From: Paenibacillus silvestris
Lineage (GTDB): Bacteria; Bacillota; Bacilli; Paenibacillales; NBRC-103111
NCBI RefSeq assembly: GCF_009882985.1
Contig: NZ_WTUZ01000016.1
Span: 208,455 to 272,454, forward strand
Direction of reading: 5' to 3'
Length of the DNA: 64,000 nt
Part shown: positions 35,759 to 43,574 of the stretch, in pieces
Layout: each line of letters opens with the position of its first letter
Numbering within the stretch: the stretch's first letter is position 1
Notes under the pieces: model-generated
The model's input: only the letters and a program-made list of their open reading frames with translations
Told to the model about the DNA's origin: nothing
Databases searched by the model: none
Program-made: the position numbers and the translations under genes

Positions 35759-36592
35759 ATGGAAAGTAATCGATTCTGGCAGTCCAGCAATGACTTACTG
35801 CCGCTGCGTTTCACAACATTAACGACTTCAAATGATGGTGTCCTGTACGCCGGAACGGATGGTAAAGGTGTATTTCAATTCACGCCTCTCCGTTCTTGGG
35901 AGAATGCTTCTCAGGGGTTGCCTGATCATTTGCGCATTCATCGCTTGGACTGGGTGGATAACCAATTATATGCCTCAACCAATTTTGGTTTATATGTGCT
36001 AGAAGATGACGTCTGGAAGCAAACCTCTGTCAGTGATCCCTGCTACCGGGTGATTGGTTGGGGGGATCGTTTTGTGCTGACCTCCAAAGGGCTCCTTTGC
36101 GGCAATGATGGAGAGTGGCAGCCACTTGCCTATCGAGACAAGAAAACGTTCGATATGCTGGTTACTCCACATTTTCTATTTCTGGGATATGAGGATGGCG
36201 TTGCATTCTACGATTTATTAACTGGGGATTGGTGCGATCTTCCGCTTAATCAAGCGGTGACAAGTATGGCCGTGTTCAACCAAATGTTGATAGGAACTAC
36301 GTCGCGCGGTGGTTTAGTGATGGGCAATAAGATGGGTGGTTTCCATCAAATACGGTTTGAAGGGATGCATTTGAACCGGTTAGTCTCTCATCAAGGTGAC
36401 GTGTACGTATGTGCCAACACGGGGATCTATAAGTTGATAGATTTAAAAGGGCGCATCCTGCTTCATTCCTATAATGTGCAAGCTGAGGTGACCGATTTGC
36501 TTATTTGGAGAGATATCATGCTGATCTCCACACTGCAATCCGGTATTAAATATAAAAATGAGCATAAAACGGCATTTCAGACCATTTTATAG
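35759..36592 (+). CDS. Hypothetical beta-propeller-like protein
   Basis: A 277-residue protein built of about six repeats of the type D-G-x-LYAGTDGKGVFQF (first copy near residues 30-42), LYASTNFGLYVLEDD, LIGTTSRGGLVMG, VYVCANTGIYKLID and LISTLQSGIKYKN. This spacing of about 40 residues is typical of a beta-propeller. No signal peptide or membrane helix is seen, so it is cytoplasmic and may be a scaffold. It lies between the Fur-box gene 15 bp upstream and the PepSY gene, so the three form one operon. AGGGGGAGCATC precedes the ATG. Confidence 0.8.
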   Translation: MESNRFWQSSNDLLPLRFTTLTTSNDGVLYAGTDGKGVFQFTPLRSWENASQGLPDHLRIHRLDWVDNQLYASTNFGLYVLEDDVWKQTSVSDPCYRVIGWGDRFVLTSKGLLCGNDGEWQPLAYRDKKTFDMLVTPHFLFLGYEDGVAFYDLLTGDWCDLPLNQAVTSMAVFNQMLIGTTSRGGLVMGNKMGGFHQIRFEGMHLNRLVSHQGDVYVCANTGIYKLIDLKGRILLHSYNVQAEVTDLLIWRDIMLISTLQSGIKYKNEHKTAFQTIL

Positions 36593-36612
36593 GGAGATAG
36601 GGGAATACAGTG

Positions 36613-37731
36613 ATGCGCAAGGTTGTTTTATCGATTCATTTGATTCTGAGTTTAGTTTTGGGGCTTTTCATTGTTACAACGTGCACGACAGGCAGTCTGA
36701 TTATGATCGAGCCTGAGGTGGAAAGCTGGATGTATCCAATCGGCCAATCGCCTACACCAGGTGACGTCGGAGTCGCGGAGATTCAGAAGCACGCGAGTGC
36801 CTTAAATCCGGCCTTCAAAACGGATTGGATTGACATGACGAAAACCGATGGCTTTTATCATGTTCATCTTTCCAAGGAAGGCAAGGACGGACGCTTAATT
36901 TATGCGGATCCCGGGACAGGCGAAGCTTTCGGGAAAGTGCTGGAGGAGCGTAAAGAGCCTTTTGCAACGATCTATAATTTGCATCGTTATTTCTTGCTAA
37001 CATCGGTCATCGGTAAAGCGAACGCCGCATCCGTAGTAGGATATTTAGGGATTGGGCTGATTCTTATATTGTTGACGGGTGCTTACTTGTGGTGGCCGGG
37101 CATTCGTAGGATGGCGACTGGCTTTAAGGTGATTAGAAATCGAAGCAAGCTGCTTCACAATATGAGTCTGCATAAGGTGATAGGAATTATTTCGATCCCA
37201 GTTCTGCTGTTTGCAGCTCTTACAGGTGTTGTCAACGCTTTTGAGAAGTCTATTCCAGGCATAGTCGGATTCAAAGCGAAGGAAGAAATCCCAGCGGCCG
37301 CCCTGCAGTCCAAAAGCAAGGAGGGAACTCCGCTTCCTGTCAGCCGTGTTGTAGATTTGATTAACCAAGCCTATCCAAGCAGCAAGTTGATCAAAATTAC
37401 GTTCCCACAGAAACCTGGGCAATCCTATCAAATCGGATTAAAAGAAGGCATCGGGGCTTCTAGCGGCAGTAATAGCACGATCTATATGGATGCATCGAGT
37501 GGTTCTGTTTTGTACAAAACAAACCCTCATTTGCTTATCAATATGTATAATACTTGGCGAAAAGGTCTTCACTTTGCTACCTGGGGTGGAGAAACGACGA
37601 AGTTGATTGCCTTTGTATTTGGCATGATGCCTCTTTTTCTTATGATTACAGGACTCGTCATCTGGCGACTGAAGGCGCGCGGGCGCAAACGTAACAAAAA
37701 GCAGCATTCGGCGGCTACGGCAGCAGCATAG
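36613..37731 (+). CDS. PepSY-associated membrane protein (iron-reductase-like)
   Basis: A protein of about 372 residues with four membrane helices: about residues 7-27, 140-160, 190-210 and 335-355. Two extracellular PepSY-type regions lie between them. The family (PF03929, PiuB-like) is often encoded with siderophore or iron transporters, and some members act as ferric-siderophore reductases. The His residues near helices (LHRYF, HKVIGI, LHFATW) are suitable as haem ligands. It is the third gene of the Fur-box operon. The start is ATG 36613, or GTG 36610 just before it, after GGGAG. The role in iron uptake is inference from the promoter and family. Confidence 0.85.
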   Translation: MRKVVLSIHLILSLVLGLFIVTTCTTGSLIMIEPEVESWMYPIGQSPTPGDVGVAEIQKHASALNPAFKTDWIDMTKTDGFYHVHLSKEGKDGRLIYADPGTGEAFGKVLEERKEPFATIYNLHRYFLLTSVIGKANAASVVGYLGIGLILILLTGAYLWWPGIRRMATGFKVIRNRSKLLHNMSLHKVIGIISIPVLLFAALTGVVNAFEKSIPGIVGFKAKEEIPAAALQSKSKEGTPLPVSRVVDLINQAYPSSKLIKITFPQKPGQSYQIGLKEGIGASSGSNSTIYMDASSGSVLYKTNPHLLINMYNTWRKGLHFATWGGETTKLIAFVFGMMPLFLMITGLVIWRLKARGRKRNKKQHSAATAAA

Positions 37732-37745
37732 GATCATACATAAAG

Positions 37746-37780
37746 ACCCCCACTCAACGATCTTGTTGGCAGGGGGTTTC
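37746..37780. terminator. Terminator between the PepSY gene and the convergent AraC gene
   Basis: ACCCCC and GGGGGT form a stem around an 20-base loop containing a second weak stem; the T-run is short. Confidence 0.5.
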
Positions 37781-37790
37781 CTCATGTCTA

Positions 37791-38711
37791 TTACATATGT
37801 AGGAGCAGTTTACGATAGGCGCTTGGAGTTAAGCCGGTATGCCTCTTGAACAGCCGGTTAAAATAATCGGCATTCTGGAAGCCTGAAGCTTGCATCACTT
37901 CATAGATTTTCAGATGCGAAGACGCTAGTAGCTGGCAGCTATGCGTAATTCTTTGCTTTTGAACGAAACGCATGTAGCTGGTACCCAGGTGTCGATGGCA
38001 TATTCGCAGAATTTGGCGTTCGCTTAGGTGGAATCTCTCCGTTAACATCGGTAACGTATAATCATCGGGCAGCGCATGAGTGAGGTACTCAAGGAGCTGT
38101 TCAACGTTGCGGCTTGAGCCTCTTGTTGGAGGGTGGATCACGGATTGCGCCATGAGGGGGACAAGCCGCCATTCGGTGCTGCGAATTAACAATACGAGCA
38201 GTTCGGCAACCAAGGCCATGGCCTCAGTTAAATAAGCCATGTCTCGCTTGGCAAGGATGTCCTGCATGCTTTCACTGATCCTGCGAATAGTGCCAAGGTG
38301 ATCGGATGCTTTGGCCCAGCGCTGCGGCGGCGAATCTCTGCTATCATTCTTGCCAATCAGCCAATCAATCAATTGCTTGATGGACAGGTCTGGAAGGCAA
38401 ACCTTCAGATGCTCGAGCCATTCCGAGCGAATGATGATATTACGGACGATAAGCGGAGCGGCACTTTTGGCTGGTGATGGACGAAAAACGTGAGAGACAC
38501 CAATAGGCAAGGCGAAGACATCCCCCTCCTGAACGTGCATAGGCTCACCATCGATATACTGGAGGCCTTTGCCATCAAGCACAATAACGATCTCTATAAA
38601 ATCGTGAACATGCTCTAGCAGCCACTCCGTCTCTTTCACTTCATTCACATACAGAAAACCGTTGTCTTCAATGTATTCGGCGGCAGAATAGGAACCTAGC
38701 TTTCTTGGCAT
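37791..38711 (-). CDS. AraC-family transcriptional regulator with cupin domain
   Basis: A 306-residue protein. The N-terminal cupin (LLEHVHDFIEIVIVLDGKG near residue 30, then GDVFALPIGVSH) is followed by a C-terminal double helix-turn-helix (LPMLTERFHLSERQILRICHR and IYEVMQASGFQNADYFNRLFK). It diverges from the GH99-like gene and its MFS partner, whose start is 139 bp away, and probably controls them. The first residues MPRKLGSYSAAEYIEDNGFLYV have the upstream sequence with GAGGG in a suitable position on the minus strand. Confidence 0.9.
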   Translation of the reverse strand: MPRKLGSYSAAEYIEDNGFLYVNEVKETEWLLEHVHDFIEIVIVLDGKGLQYIDGEPMHVQEGDVFALPIGVSHVFRPSPAKSAAPLIVRNIIIRSEWLEHLKVCLPDLSIKQLIDWLIGKNDSRDSPPQRWAKASDHLGTIRRISESMQDILAKRDMAYLTEAMALVAELLVLLIRSTEWRLVPLMAQSVIHPPTRGSSRNVEQLLEYLTHALPDDYTLPMLTERFHLSERQILRICHRHLGTSYMRFVQKQRITHSCQLLASSHLKIYEVMQASGFQNADYFNRLFKRHTGLTPSAYRKLLLHM

Positions 38712-38850
38712 GGTAAGTGCGCTCCCTCATTTCTTTGGGACGATGTCCGAAATGGTGGTAGGTAGGTCTGTTTTGTAAGTGGTTACATGGTTACTTCAAT
38801 TATACAATATAGACAGGTTTTGAAACTATTGAACTTGTCTAAGAGGTGAG

Positions 38851-40005
38851 ATGGCGGAGATGGCAACCTATCAAGCAGCAGCCTATTATTTTCCTAATTA
38901 CCATCGCGATAAGCGAAATGATGTGTGGCACGGAACCGGATGGACGGAATGGGAGCTTGTGAAGCGTGCGGAGCCTAAATTCCCCGGCCATCAGCAGCCC
39001 AAAGTGCCTTTATGGGGCTATGAGGATGAAGCGGATCCGGCTGTCATGGCTCGCAAAATAGGAGCGGCGGCCGATCATGGCTTAACGGCATTCATCTTTG
39101 ACTGGTATTGGTATGAGGATGGTCCATTCTTACAGCGCGCACTGGATGAAGGGTTCCTGCATGCTCCGAATAATGATCGACTGAAATTTGCGATTATGTG
39201 GGCGAATCATGATTGGGTCGACATTCATCCCGCACAGCGCAGCAGACCTTTCAACACGCAGGCCGCAGGCCAAATCAGCGAGAAAGGCTTCGCTAAGGCT
39301 GCGGACCATATGATTCAGAACTACTTTTCACATCCATCTTATTGGCGTGTAAATGAAGGGCTTTATGTCTCGTTCTACGAAATTCACAGTCTGATTCGTG
39401 GTTTGGGTGGAACTCAGGAAACGGCGCGAATTCTACAAGAGTTCCGTGAGAGAGTGCGAGCGGCTGGATTAGGGGAACTGCACATTAATGTTGTCGTATG
39501 GGGTCTGCAAATCCTTCCAACGGAGCAAGGGATTACGAATATCGACGAGGTGCTGGAGCAGCTGGGCCTGGATAGTATTTCTTCGTACGTTTGGATTCAT
39601 CATCAGCCTCTGGAACAGTTCCCAGAGACCGATTATGCAGCCATTCGAGAGAAGTCGCTGCTTGATTACGAGAAGTTCACAGCGGCTTATAAGCTGCCAT
39701 ATTACCCGAATGTGACAATGGGTTGGGATTCCTCTCCACGAACCGTACAATCGGAAACATTCGAAGATTTGGGGTATCCGTACATGGCCACCCTCGGGGG
39801 GAACACACCTGGGGAGTTTAAGCTTGCTTTGGAGGGTGTCAAACAATTTCTGGATCGCGGCATGACGAAACCGCCTATTTTCACCATTAATGCGTGGAAT
39901 GAGTGGACAGAGGGCAGCTATTTGGAGCCGGATATGATTAATGGAATGGCTTATCTCGAAGCGATTCGAGATGTATTCGGCAGTAAGCCGGAAGAGGGAG
40001 AATGA
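38851..40005 (+). CDS. Glycoside hydrolase family 99-like (WbsX-type) protein
   Basis: A 384-residue TIM-barrel protein. It begins with YQAAAYYFPNYHRDKRND, continues with the FDWYWYEDG motif and has INAWNEWTEGSYLEPD at the C-terminal end. This pattern is that of GH99-like or WbsX-type domains, often found in polysaccharide synthesis or degradation. No signal peptide is present, so it is cytoplasmic. The start is 38851 or, better by ribosome-site spacing, 38860 (GAGGTG upstream). A candidate acid pair is in NAWNEWTEG. It is followed by an MFS transporter, so the pair may import and process a glycoside. The precise activity is unknown. Confidence 0.85.
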   Translation: MAEMATYQAAAYYFPNYHRDKRNDVWHGTGWTEWELVKRAEPKFPGHQQPKVPLWGYEDEADPAVMARKIGAAADHGLTAFIFDWYWYEDGPFLQRALDEGFLHAPNNDRLKFAIMWANHDWVDIHPAQRSRPFNTQAAGQISEKGFAKAADHMIQNYFSHPSYWRVNEGLYVSFYEIHSLIRGLGGTQETARILQEFRERVRAAGLGELHINVVVWGLQILPTEQGITNIDEVLEQLGLDSISSYVWIHHQPLEQFPETDYAAIREKSLLDYEKFTAAYKLPYYPNVTMGWDSSPRTVQSETFEDLGYPYMATLGGNTPGEFKLALEGVKQFLDRGMTKPPIFTINAWNEWTEGSYLEPDMINGMAYLEAIRDVFGSKPEEGE

Positions 40006-40035
40006 GCCTCTACGAAAAAAACACTTGAACGCTAA

Positions 40036-41298
40036 GTGTACTTGTCGTACAGTTTTAATAACCTTAAGTCGGAGCTGGCCCTTCATCTTGGAGGGCTGGC
40101 TATTCATATTTCTAGAAGGAAGAAGGGGCTTACAACGAGACTCTACGCATTTATGTTGTTTTACGCAGTCATTTATATGGGGAATGCGGTGTATGGCACA
40201 TTTTTACCTGTCTACCTGTTTAACGCCAAATTTTCGCAGGAACAAATCGGCATGCTGCTTAGCCTTGGTCCGCTAATTGCCATGTTAGGTCAACCGGTCT
40301 GGGGAGCGCTAGGCGATCGTGCCAAGACCAAAAATAGTGTGCTTGCTTTTCTTTTGATAGGGAGCGGTATTTCAATTATGTTCTTCCCGCTTTCGCATCA
40401 GTTCACTTATTTACTTATCTTAATTTGTGTGTTTATGTTTTTTCAAACGTCTATTTTTGCATTAAGTGATGCGATTACACTGGAAGAATTGGATCGGCGT
40501 CCCAAGTGGAATTTTGGTTGGATTCGCCTGGGAGGCACCATTGGTTTCGCCACGATGTCGCTGGTGTTCGGTATTGTTGCCAAATCGCACATTAATTCCA
40601 TGTTCCCTGTTTATGCAGGAACGATGTTTGCCGGTTTGCTGTTGCTATGGTGTTTTCCGCCAGCAGCGAGCCGTCAGGCCAACGTAACTGGTAAACGATT
40701 CCGGGAGCTATTCCGCAACAGGAAGCTGATGTTTTATTTGGGCATTAACTTTATTGTCCAAGTTACTCTTGGCTATTATTATGCTTTTTTCCCCATTTAC
40801 TTCAAGGAAATGGGTGCCGATAGCTTGCTGCTTGGCTGGTCGATGGTCATTTCTTCGATGAGCGAGCTGCCGTTCCTGCTGTTTTCCAGCTGGATCTTCA
40901 AGCGTATTTCGATCTCAATGATTTTGATTATTGCCGCGCTTGCGTCTGGTGTCCGGTGGTTCCTATTTTCCATCATAGACCAACCGTATTGGATTTTACC
41001 GGTGCAGGCGCTGCATGGTGTGATTTTTATCGTTTTGTCGGTCACCCTAGCGACATTCATTAACCGTGAAGTGCCTGCGGAGTGGAAAGCCAGCGGTCAA
41101 ACGCTGAATGGCTTACTCAGCCTTGGGGCAGCCCGCATTATTGGCAGCTTCTTCGGTGGCATCATGAGTGCTGCATACGGTATGAGACAAGTGTTCCTGT
41201 ATAGCTCATGGGTATCTATGGCTACTGTCGTTGTGTTCGGACTCGTCGTTTGGCTCCGCAGGAAACAGAATGTGCCAAGTGCATCGCTGACGAAGTGA
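40036..41298 (+). CDS. MFS sugar transporter-like protein
   Basis: A transporter with 12 predicted membrane helices, resembling the oligosaccharide:proton or nucleoside:proton symporter group (GALGDRAKTKNSVLAF after helix 2; ATFINREVPAEWKASGQTLNG). The start is uncertain. The open frame begins at GTG 40036, but GGAGGG at 40090-40095 would point to a non-standard codon near 40102, and the first ATG is at 40153, just before the first membrane helix. The first 39 residues may thus not be part of the protein. It follows the GH99-like gene closely and ends before a strong terminator. Confidence 0.82.
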   Translation: MYLSYSFNNLKSELALHLGGLAIHISRRKKGLTTRLYAFMLFYAVIYMGNAVYGTFLPVYLFNAKFSQEQIGMLLSLGPLIAMLGQPVWGALGDRAKTKNSVLAFLLIGSGISIMFFPLSHQFTYLLILICVFMFFQTSIFALSDAITLEELDRRPKWNFGWIRLGGTIGFATMSLVFGIVAKSHINSMFPVYAGTMFAGLLLLWCFPPAASRQANVTGKRFRELFRNRKLMFYLGINFIVQVTLGYYYAFFPIYFKEMGADSLLLGWSMVISSMSELPFLLFSSWIFKRISISMILIIAALASGVRWFLFSIIDQPYWILPVQALHGVIFIVLSVTLATFINREVPAEWKASGQTLNGLLSLGAARIIGSFFGGIMSAAYGMRQVFLYSSWVSMATVVVFGLVVWLRRKQNVPSASLTK

Positions 41299-41336
41299 GA
41301 TTAGGTGATAGAGGACAGCAGTTCTCTTCCGTAAAG

Positions 41337-41363
41337 CCCTAGCGGAGTTACCGCTAGGGTTTT
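41337..41363 (+). terminator. Rho-independent terminator of the GH99-like/MFS unit
   Basis: CCCTAGCGG and CCGCTAGGG form a perfect 9-bp stem around a five-base loop, then TTTT. Confidence 0.9.
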
Positions 41364-41477
41364 ATGTCATTTGTTATTGGCAGGTGAGGTGGAAGTTGGC
41401 TGTATGGTAAATAGAGTGAGTGGAAGGTGAAGGGGGGAGCGAGTCGCTCACGTTAGCGGTGAGAAGCAGCGCAGCCT

Positions 41478-41662
41478 CATTGGATGATTTCCAATGAAAA
41501 TACTTAAATCCCGCCTAAATTGCTCATTTCATTGGATGAAATCCAACTGAAACTGCAATTTCCAGTGCTATAGCACCCCAATTACCTGATCCCATTGGAT
41601 TTCATCCAATAAGATCAGTGATTGGGCCTTCAAATTACTGCGTTCAGTGGATTTCGTCCAAT
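41478..41662. repeat. Four-box intergenic element, family C (copy 2)
   Basis: Boxes at 41478-41495, 41530-41547, 41593-41610 and 41645-41662, the first two in one sense and the last two inverted (CATTGGATGAAATCCAAC versus CATTGGATTTCATCCAAT). Start-to-start spacings are 52, 63 and 52 bp, the same as copy 1 at 31941-32124 to within one base, while the filler sequence differs. Confidence 0.85.
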
Positions 41663-41858
41663 GGACCAGCCCTTCAGCGCCGCAGTATCATCAGTCTAAG
41701 GCAATCCCTCCACATTCAACTCAAACCAAGACAAAATAAACTGTAAGCGAATTCATTTTGTGTATTAGCTTGCATCCGCTTGGTTATTCATACATTTATT
41801 GGGACAGATCGACAAAAACATACAAATTAGACTCCTTTCCGATGCAAGTAAAGGCTTG

Positions 41859-41928
41859 TATAATATTAGGAAATGAAGCATCCATAGCTGTGACCGGATT
41901 CCTGACATGATCGGAAATCCGTTTTTTT
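41859..41928 (+). promoter_or_regulatory. -10 element and terminator-like leader hairpin upstream of the response regulator
   Basis: TATAAT at 41859-41864 is followed by CGGATTCC (41895-41902) and GGAAATCCG (41913-41921), which pair with one bulge, and then seven T to 41928. The structure lies between the probable transcription start and the ATG at 41952, so it could act as an attenuator of the sensing operon. The -35 is weak. Confidence 0.5.
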
Positions 41929-41951
41929 ATGTAGAGACAGGGGTGTAGTCG

Positions 41952-43574
41952 ATGTATAAAATCGTGATCGTTGATGACGAAGTAGAAGTAAGAGAAGGCA
42001 TCAAAGAGAGCATCGATTGGGAACGGCACGGATTTGAATGCATAGGGGACTACAGGAATGGCAACGAAGCATTGGAGGCTATTGCAGAACTCCGGCCAGA
42101 TCTCGTATTGTCTGACATCTGTATGCCATTCATGGACGGCATTGAATTAACCAGGCAGATTCATGTAAATTATCCGTATATTAAGGTGATTATCCTAACG
42201 GGTCATGATGAGTTTGATTATGCCCAGAAAGCGCTGCGTTTAAAGGTACATGATTTCATCGTCAAGCCCATTACGGCAAATGAGCTTCGCCAGCTGTTAG
42301 ATAAAGTAAAGCTAGAGATGGATAAAGAAGCAGAAAACCGTGAGAATCTCTCACTCCTAAAGATGCAGCTTCATCAGAGCTTACCTCTGTTAAGAGAGCG
42401 GTTTCTTGAGCAGTTAGTTGGCGGCAACTTGCGAGATTTCCGAATCCACGAGAGGTTCGAGTATTTCAGCCTGCCATTGATTGCTCCGCCTTATCTAGTT
42501 GTGGCGATTGATATTGACGACTTCGACGAGATAAAGCAGGAGAAATGGCAAAACGATCCGGAGCTGTTCCGTTCCGCAGCTTTCAATATTGTGCAAGAAG
42601 TGATGGAAGGGAAGGACGCTATTGTCTTCCGGACAAGGGAGGAGCGAATGATTGTCATTTTCTCCGGTGAAGCGGAAGAAGGGACCTATGAAGCTGCGCT
42701 TAATTTATCTGAAGTCATTCGCTTCTGCATGGAGAAATACTTGAAATTCACAGTGACCGTAGGTGTTGGCACCTTATGCGGAACGTTGCGTGAACTCCCG
42801 CTTTCTTACAATGGGGCGATCTCCGCACTTGATTACCGCTTTTTGCATGGGAAAAATAAGGTTATCTCGATCCTGGATATGGAAGGCGCCAAGAAACCGG
42901 CGCAGCAGCTGGATATCGAGTGGAATCGCAAGTTTGCAACCCTCGTGAAAACAGGTACGCTCGAGGAGGCCCACGTATTGACGGGGCAATTCATCAGTAA
43001 TTTAAAGGCATCTTTGATGCCAATAGGAGCATGTTATCTACAAATTCAGGCAATTATTATTGCAATTATGACCACCATTCACGAGCTTGTCGGAAATGAT
43101 AGCGCTCATTTTCAAGGACATGACATTGTGTTAAAAGATATCAATCGTTTCAAAACGCTGGATGAAATCGAGACGTGGCTGAAATCAATTTGTAGAGAAG
43201 CCATTTCTTACATTTCAGAGCAAAGAAACGATCAGACGAAGATGCAAGTTCGGAGTGTGACCGAATATATCGATGAGCATTATGCTGACGAGAACCTCAC
43301 AGTCGATGACCTCTGCCGCCACGTGCATTTGAGCAGAAGCTACTTCAGTACTGTTTTTAAGCAGCACAAAGAACAGACGATCATGGAATATGTCACACGG
43401 GTTCGCATTGAGAAAGCGAAGGATTTGCTGCAGCATACGGCGATGAAAGCTTATGAAGTTGGGGCGAAAGTAGGCTATTCCGATCCGCAATACTTTAGTG
43501 TGTTGTTTAAAAAAAATACAGGAACATCCCCTAAGGAGTACCGGGAAAAGCTGTTAAGGGAGAAAATGCAATGA
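41952..43574 (+). CDS. YesN-type response regulator (AraC output)
   Basis: A 540-residue protein with a receiver domain (1-120, Asp9/Asp10, phosphoacceptor Asp55, Lys105 in VKP), a middle region of about 300 residues, and a C-terminal AraC double helix-turn-helix (VDDLCRHVHLSRSYFSTVFK and AYEVGAKVGYSDPQYFSVLFK). It is the partner of the kinase gene that overlaps its end by four bases. It should bind the promoters of the transporter downstream and perhaps of the large secreted enzymes. Start ATG after GACAGGGGTG. Cytoplasmic. Confidence 0.94.
   Translation: MYKIVIVDDEVEVREGIKESIDWERHGFECIGDYRNGNEALEAIAELRPDLVLSDICMPFMDGIELTRQIHVNYPYIKVIILTGHDEFDYAQKALRLKVHDFIVKPITANELRQLLDKVKLEMDKEAENRENLSLLKMQLHQSLPLLRERFLEQLVGGNLRDFRIHERFEYFSLPLIAPPYLVVAIDIDDFDEIKQEKWQNDPELFRSAAFNIVQEVMEGKDAIVFRTREERMIVIFSGEAEEGTYEAALNLSEVIRFCMEKYLKFTVTVGVGTLCGTLRELPLSYNGAISALDYRFLHGKNKVISILDMEGAKKPAQQLDIEWNRKFATLVKTGTLEEAHVLTGQFISNLKASLMPIGACYLQIQAIIIAIMTTIHELVGNDSAHFQGHDIVLKDINRFKTLDEIETWLKSICREAISYISEQRNDQTKMQVRSVTEYIDEHYADENLTVDDLCRHVHLSRSYFSTVFKQHKEQTIMEYVTRVRIEKAKDLLQHTAMKAYEVGAKVGYSDPQYFSVLFKKNTGTSPKEYREKLLREKMQ

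Noticed and set aside
40030-40105. Terminator between the GH99-like and MFS genes
   Set aside because: AGCTGGCCCT/AGGGCTGGCT can pair only with mismatches and no T-run follows.
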